Made by a program: the position numbers and the translations under genes. Below are positions 3,952 through 5,934 of a stretch of 5,934 bases of DNA, in pieces (the stretch's first letter is position 1; each line of letters opens with the position of its first letter). The stretch comes from XYD2-FULL-39-9 sp964561035 (GTDB lineage: Bacteria; Patescibacteriota; Patescibacteriia; Magasanikbacterales; GWA2-37-8), in the NCBI GenBank assembly GCA_964561035.1, contig CAZLNR010000035.1, positions 1 through 5,934 of the forward strand. The letters are read 5' to 3'. The notes under the pieces were generated by a model. The model was not told the origin of the DNA and ran no database searches. It was given only the letters and a program-made list of their open reading frames with translations.

Positions 3952-5934
3952 ATGTATAACTCCAATCAAGAAGAACAAGAAATACTTAAATTTTGGAAAG
4001 ATAATCAGGTTTTTGAAAAATCTATTTCCAGTCGCTCCCAAAGCGAGCCATATCATTTTTATGACGGCCCGCCATTTGCCACTGGTTTGCCTCACTACGG
4101 CCATATTGTGGCATCTCTTATGAAAGATGCTGTGCCTCGCTATTGGACTATGAAGGGCAAGCGAGTAGAGCGAAAATGGGGCTGGGACTGCCATGGTTTG
4201 CCTGTAGAAAATATTATTGAAAAAGAGCTGGATTTGGCTTCTAAAAAAGACATTGAAGATTATGGTGTAGATAAATTTAACGAGGCTTGCAGAGCCACGG
4301 TTTTAAAGTATGCCACTGAATGGAAAAAGACAGTAAATCGCATGGGGCGATGGGTGGATATGGAAAACGATTATAAAACCATGGATCCGGGTTTTATGGA
4401 AAGCGTTTGGTGGGTGTTTAGACAGCTTTGGGACAAGGGTTTGATCTACAAAGATTACAAAGCAATGCATATCTGCCCTCGTTGTTCCACCACGCTGTCT
4501 AATTTTGAGGTTACCCAGGGGTACAAAGATATTAAAGATATTTCGGTGGTTGGAAAGTTTAAGGTTAAAAATCCGGAGAAACACCATTTGCCGGAAAACA
4601 CATTTGTGCTTGCTTGGACAACAACTCCTTGGACGTTGCCAGGCAATGTTTTGTTGGCGGTAGGTGCGGAAATAAAATATATTGTAGCTCGTGTTGAAGG
4701 TGAAGATTCGGTGTTTATATTGGCAGCCGAAAGAGCTGAAGCGGTAATGAAAGATAAAAAATATACAGTGGAAAAAGAACTTAATGGTTCTGATTTAGTA
4801 GGTATAGAATACGAACCGTTGTTTCCATATTACAAAGATACGCCAAATGCGTTTAGAGTGGTTTCTGCTGAATTTGTGTCTACTACCGACGGTACTGGCA
4901 TTGTGCATATTGCTCCGGCGTTTGGTGAAGACGACTTTAAGGTTGGTAAAGCTGAAGGGTTACCGCTGGTGCAGCATGTATCCATGGACGGTAAATTTGT
5001 AAATGAAGTTACAGATTTTGCCGGCATGGAGGTAAAACCAAAAGATGATAATACCAAAGCCGATGTAGAGATTATTAAATGGCTGGCGCACAATGGAAAA
5101 TTATTTAGTAAAGAAAAAATTGAACACAGCTATCCGCATTGCTGGAGGTGTGATACGCCGTTGCTTAATTATGCCACCACCAGCTGGTTTGTTCGGGTTA
5201 CACAAATTAAAGAACAATTATTAAAAAACAATCAAAAAATAAATTGGGTGCCGGAACATATTAAAGAAGGCCGTTTTGGCCAATGGCTGGAGGGCGCTCG
5301 CGATTGGGCAATTTCTCGCAGCCGTTATTGGGGTACGCCATTGCCGGTTTGGCAGTGTGCGGGAGAAAAATGCGATGGAACTTTGGTAATTGGCTCGGTG
5401 GCCGAATTTGAAAAACTATCTGGCCAAAAAATTACCGATTTGCATAAACATATTATTGATAATATAGAATTGCCGTGTGAAAAATGCGGCGGCACCATGA
5501 AGCGCATTCCCGAAGTGTTGGACTGCTGGTTTGAATCCGGCAGTATGCCGTATGGCCAAATGCATTATCCGTTTGAAAATAAAGAGAAGTTTGAAGCTGG
5601 TTTTCCGGCAGAGTTTATTGCCGAAGGCCAAGACCAAACCAGAGGCTGGTTTTATACATTACATGTGTTGGCTACCGCGCTCACTATGGGAGAACAGCCG
5701 TCTATTCCGGTTAGTGGCTCCGAGCCAGCTTTTAAAAATGTAATTGTAAACGGTATTGTGCTGGCTGAAGATGGTCGCAAGATGAGTAAGCGATTAAAAA
5801 ATTATCCTGAACCGGAAATTGTTATAGAAAAATATGGCGCCGACGCGCTCCGGTATTATTTGGTTACGTCACCAGTTATGGCGGCTGAATCGCTTAATTT
5901 TTCCGAAGCGGGAGTGCGAGAGATGTACAGTAAA
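3952..5934 (+). CDS. ileS: Isoleucyl-tRNA synthetase, type 2 (eukaryote-like), C-terminus cut by window edge
   Basis: The first 661 residues of a class I aminoacyl-tRNA synthetase that charges tRNA-Ile in the cytoplasm; full-length relatives run to about 1000 residues. Catalytic motifs are GLPHYGHI (45-52, HIGH-type with H48 and H51) and KMSKRLKNYPEPE (from 610). RWGWDCHGLPVE-like sequence follows near 74-86, with WVDMENDYKTMDP after it. The CP1 editing domain, which hydrolyses mischarged valine, shows WTTTPWT (222-228) and GTGIVHIAPAFGEDD (314-328). Cysteine pairs C175/C178, C397/C400, C469/C474 and C509/C512 probably hold structural zinc. KMSKRxKNYP and ESVWWVF mark the type 2 branch found in eukaryotes, some bacteria and many CPR, rather than the KMSKSLGN type. 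Type 2 enzymes often tolerate mupirocin; that is family knowledge, not shown here. The ATG at 3952 lies 4 nt after the small upstream gene with only weak ribosome-site sequence. The tRNA-anticodon domain lies beyond the edge. Confidence 0.97.
   Translation, partial: MYNSNQEEQEILKFWKDNQVFEKSISSRSQSEPYHFYDGPPFATGLPHYGHIVASLMKDAVPRYWTMKGKRVERKWGWDCHGLPVENIIEKELDLASKKDIEDYGVDKFNEACRATVLKYATEWKKTVNRMGRWVDMENDYKTMDPGFMESVWWVFRQLWDKGLIYKDYKAMHICPRCSTTLSNFEVTQGYKDIKDISVVGKFKVKNPEKHHLPENTFVLAWTTTPWTLPGNVLLAVGAEIKYIVARVEGEDSVFILAAERAEAVMKDKKYTVEKELNGSDLVGIEYEPLFPYYKDTPNAFRVVSAEFVSTTDGTGIVHIAPAFGEDDFKVGKAEGLPLVQHVSMDGKFVNEVTDFAGMEVKPKDDNTKADVEIIKWLAHNGKLFSKEKIEHSYPHCWRCDTPLLNYATTSWFVRVTQIKEQLLKNNQKINWVPEHIKEGRFGQWLEGARDWAISRSRYWGTPLPVWQCAGEKCDGTLVIGSVAEFEKLSGQKITDLHKHIIDNIELPCEKCGGTMKRIPEVLDCWFESGSMPYGQMHYPFENKEKFEAGFPAEFIAEGQDQTRGWFYTLHVLATALTMGEQPSIPVSGSEPAFKNVIVNGIVLAEDGRKMSKRLKNYPEPEIVIEKYGADALRYYLVTSPVMAAESLNFSEAGVREMYSK

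Noticed and set aside
1..5934. CRISPR array, tRNA, rRNA or insertion sequence
   Set aside because: I saw no spaced direct repeats, cloverleaf-like sequence, rRNA motif or transposase on either strand.

Overview
The window looks like part of a scaffolded metagenome-assembled genome, most likely from a member of the Candidate Phyla Radiation (Patescibacteria). This rests on the A+T-rich, compact layout, a stand-alone AhpF-like thioredoxin reductase, a eukaryote-type (type 2) isoleucyl-tRNA synthetase and a run of exactly 100 Ns. The lineage call is inference; no marker gene here settles it.

Left part (1-2725, minus strand). A tight gene cluster reads leftward from a good sigma70-type promoter at 2697-2725: rpiB (ribose-5-phosphate isomerase B), rpe-like (ribulose-phosphate 3-epimerase), trxB-like flavoprotein reductase, a three-helix membrane protein of unknown function, and a PfkB-family sugar or nucleoside kinase cut by the window edge. 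RpiB and Rpe interconvert ribose-5-P, ribulose-5-P and xylulose-5-P, and the kinase may feed ribose or a nucleoside into that pool. The reductase supplies thiol reducing power. The Rpe lacks one of the usual metal-binding histidines, and the reductase lacks the usual NADPH-phosphate motif.

Middle part (2735-3455, plus strand). Back to back with the rpiB promoter is a consensus promoter (TTGACA, 16 nt, TATAAT). It is followed by an RNA with the core of a SAM-I-clan riboswitch, an intrinsic terminator, a strong Shine-Dalgarno sequence, and a 138-residue cysteine-rich protein that I do not recognise. This SAM-controlled orphan gene is the most interesting item. It differs from its neighbours in base composition and in having a clear ribosome-binding site. 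Two inverted repeats follow the gene and may end its transcript.

Right part (3470-5934, plus strand). A small unknown gene begins directly after a perfect 7-bp inverted repeat and is interrupted by the 100-N gap. Identical 15-nt sequences flank the gap, and joining them restores one open frame of 103 codons. Four bases later ileS begins and runs off the window after 661 codons, with the catalytic and editing motifs of type 2 IleRS visible.
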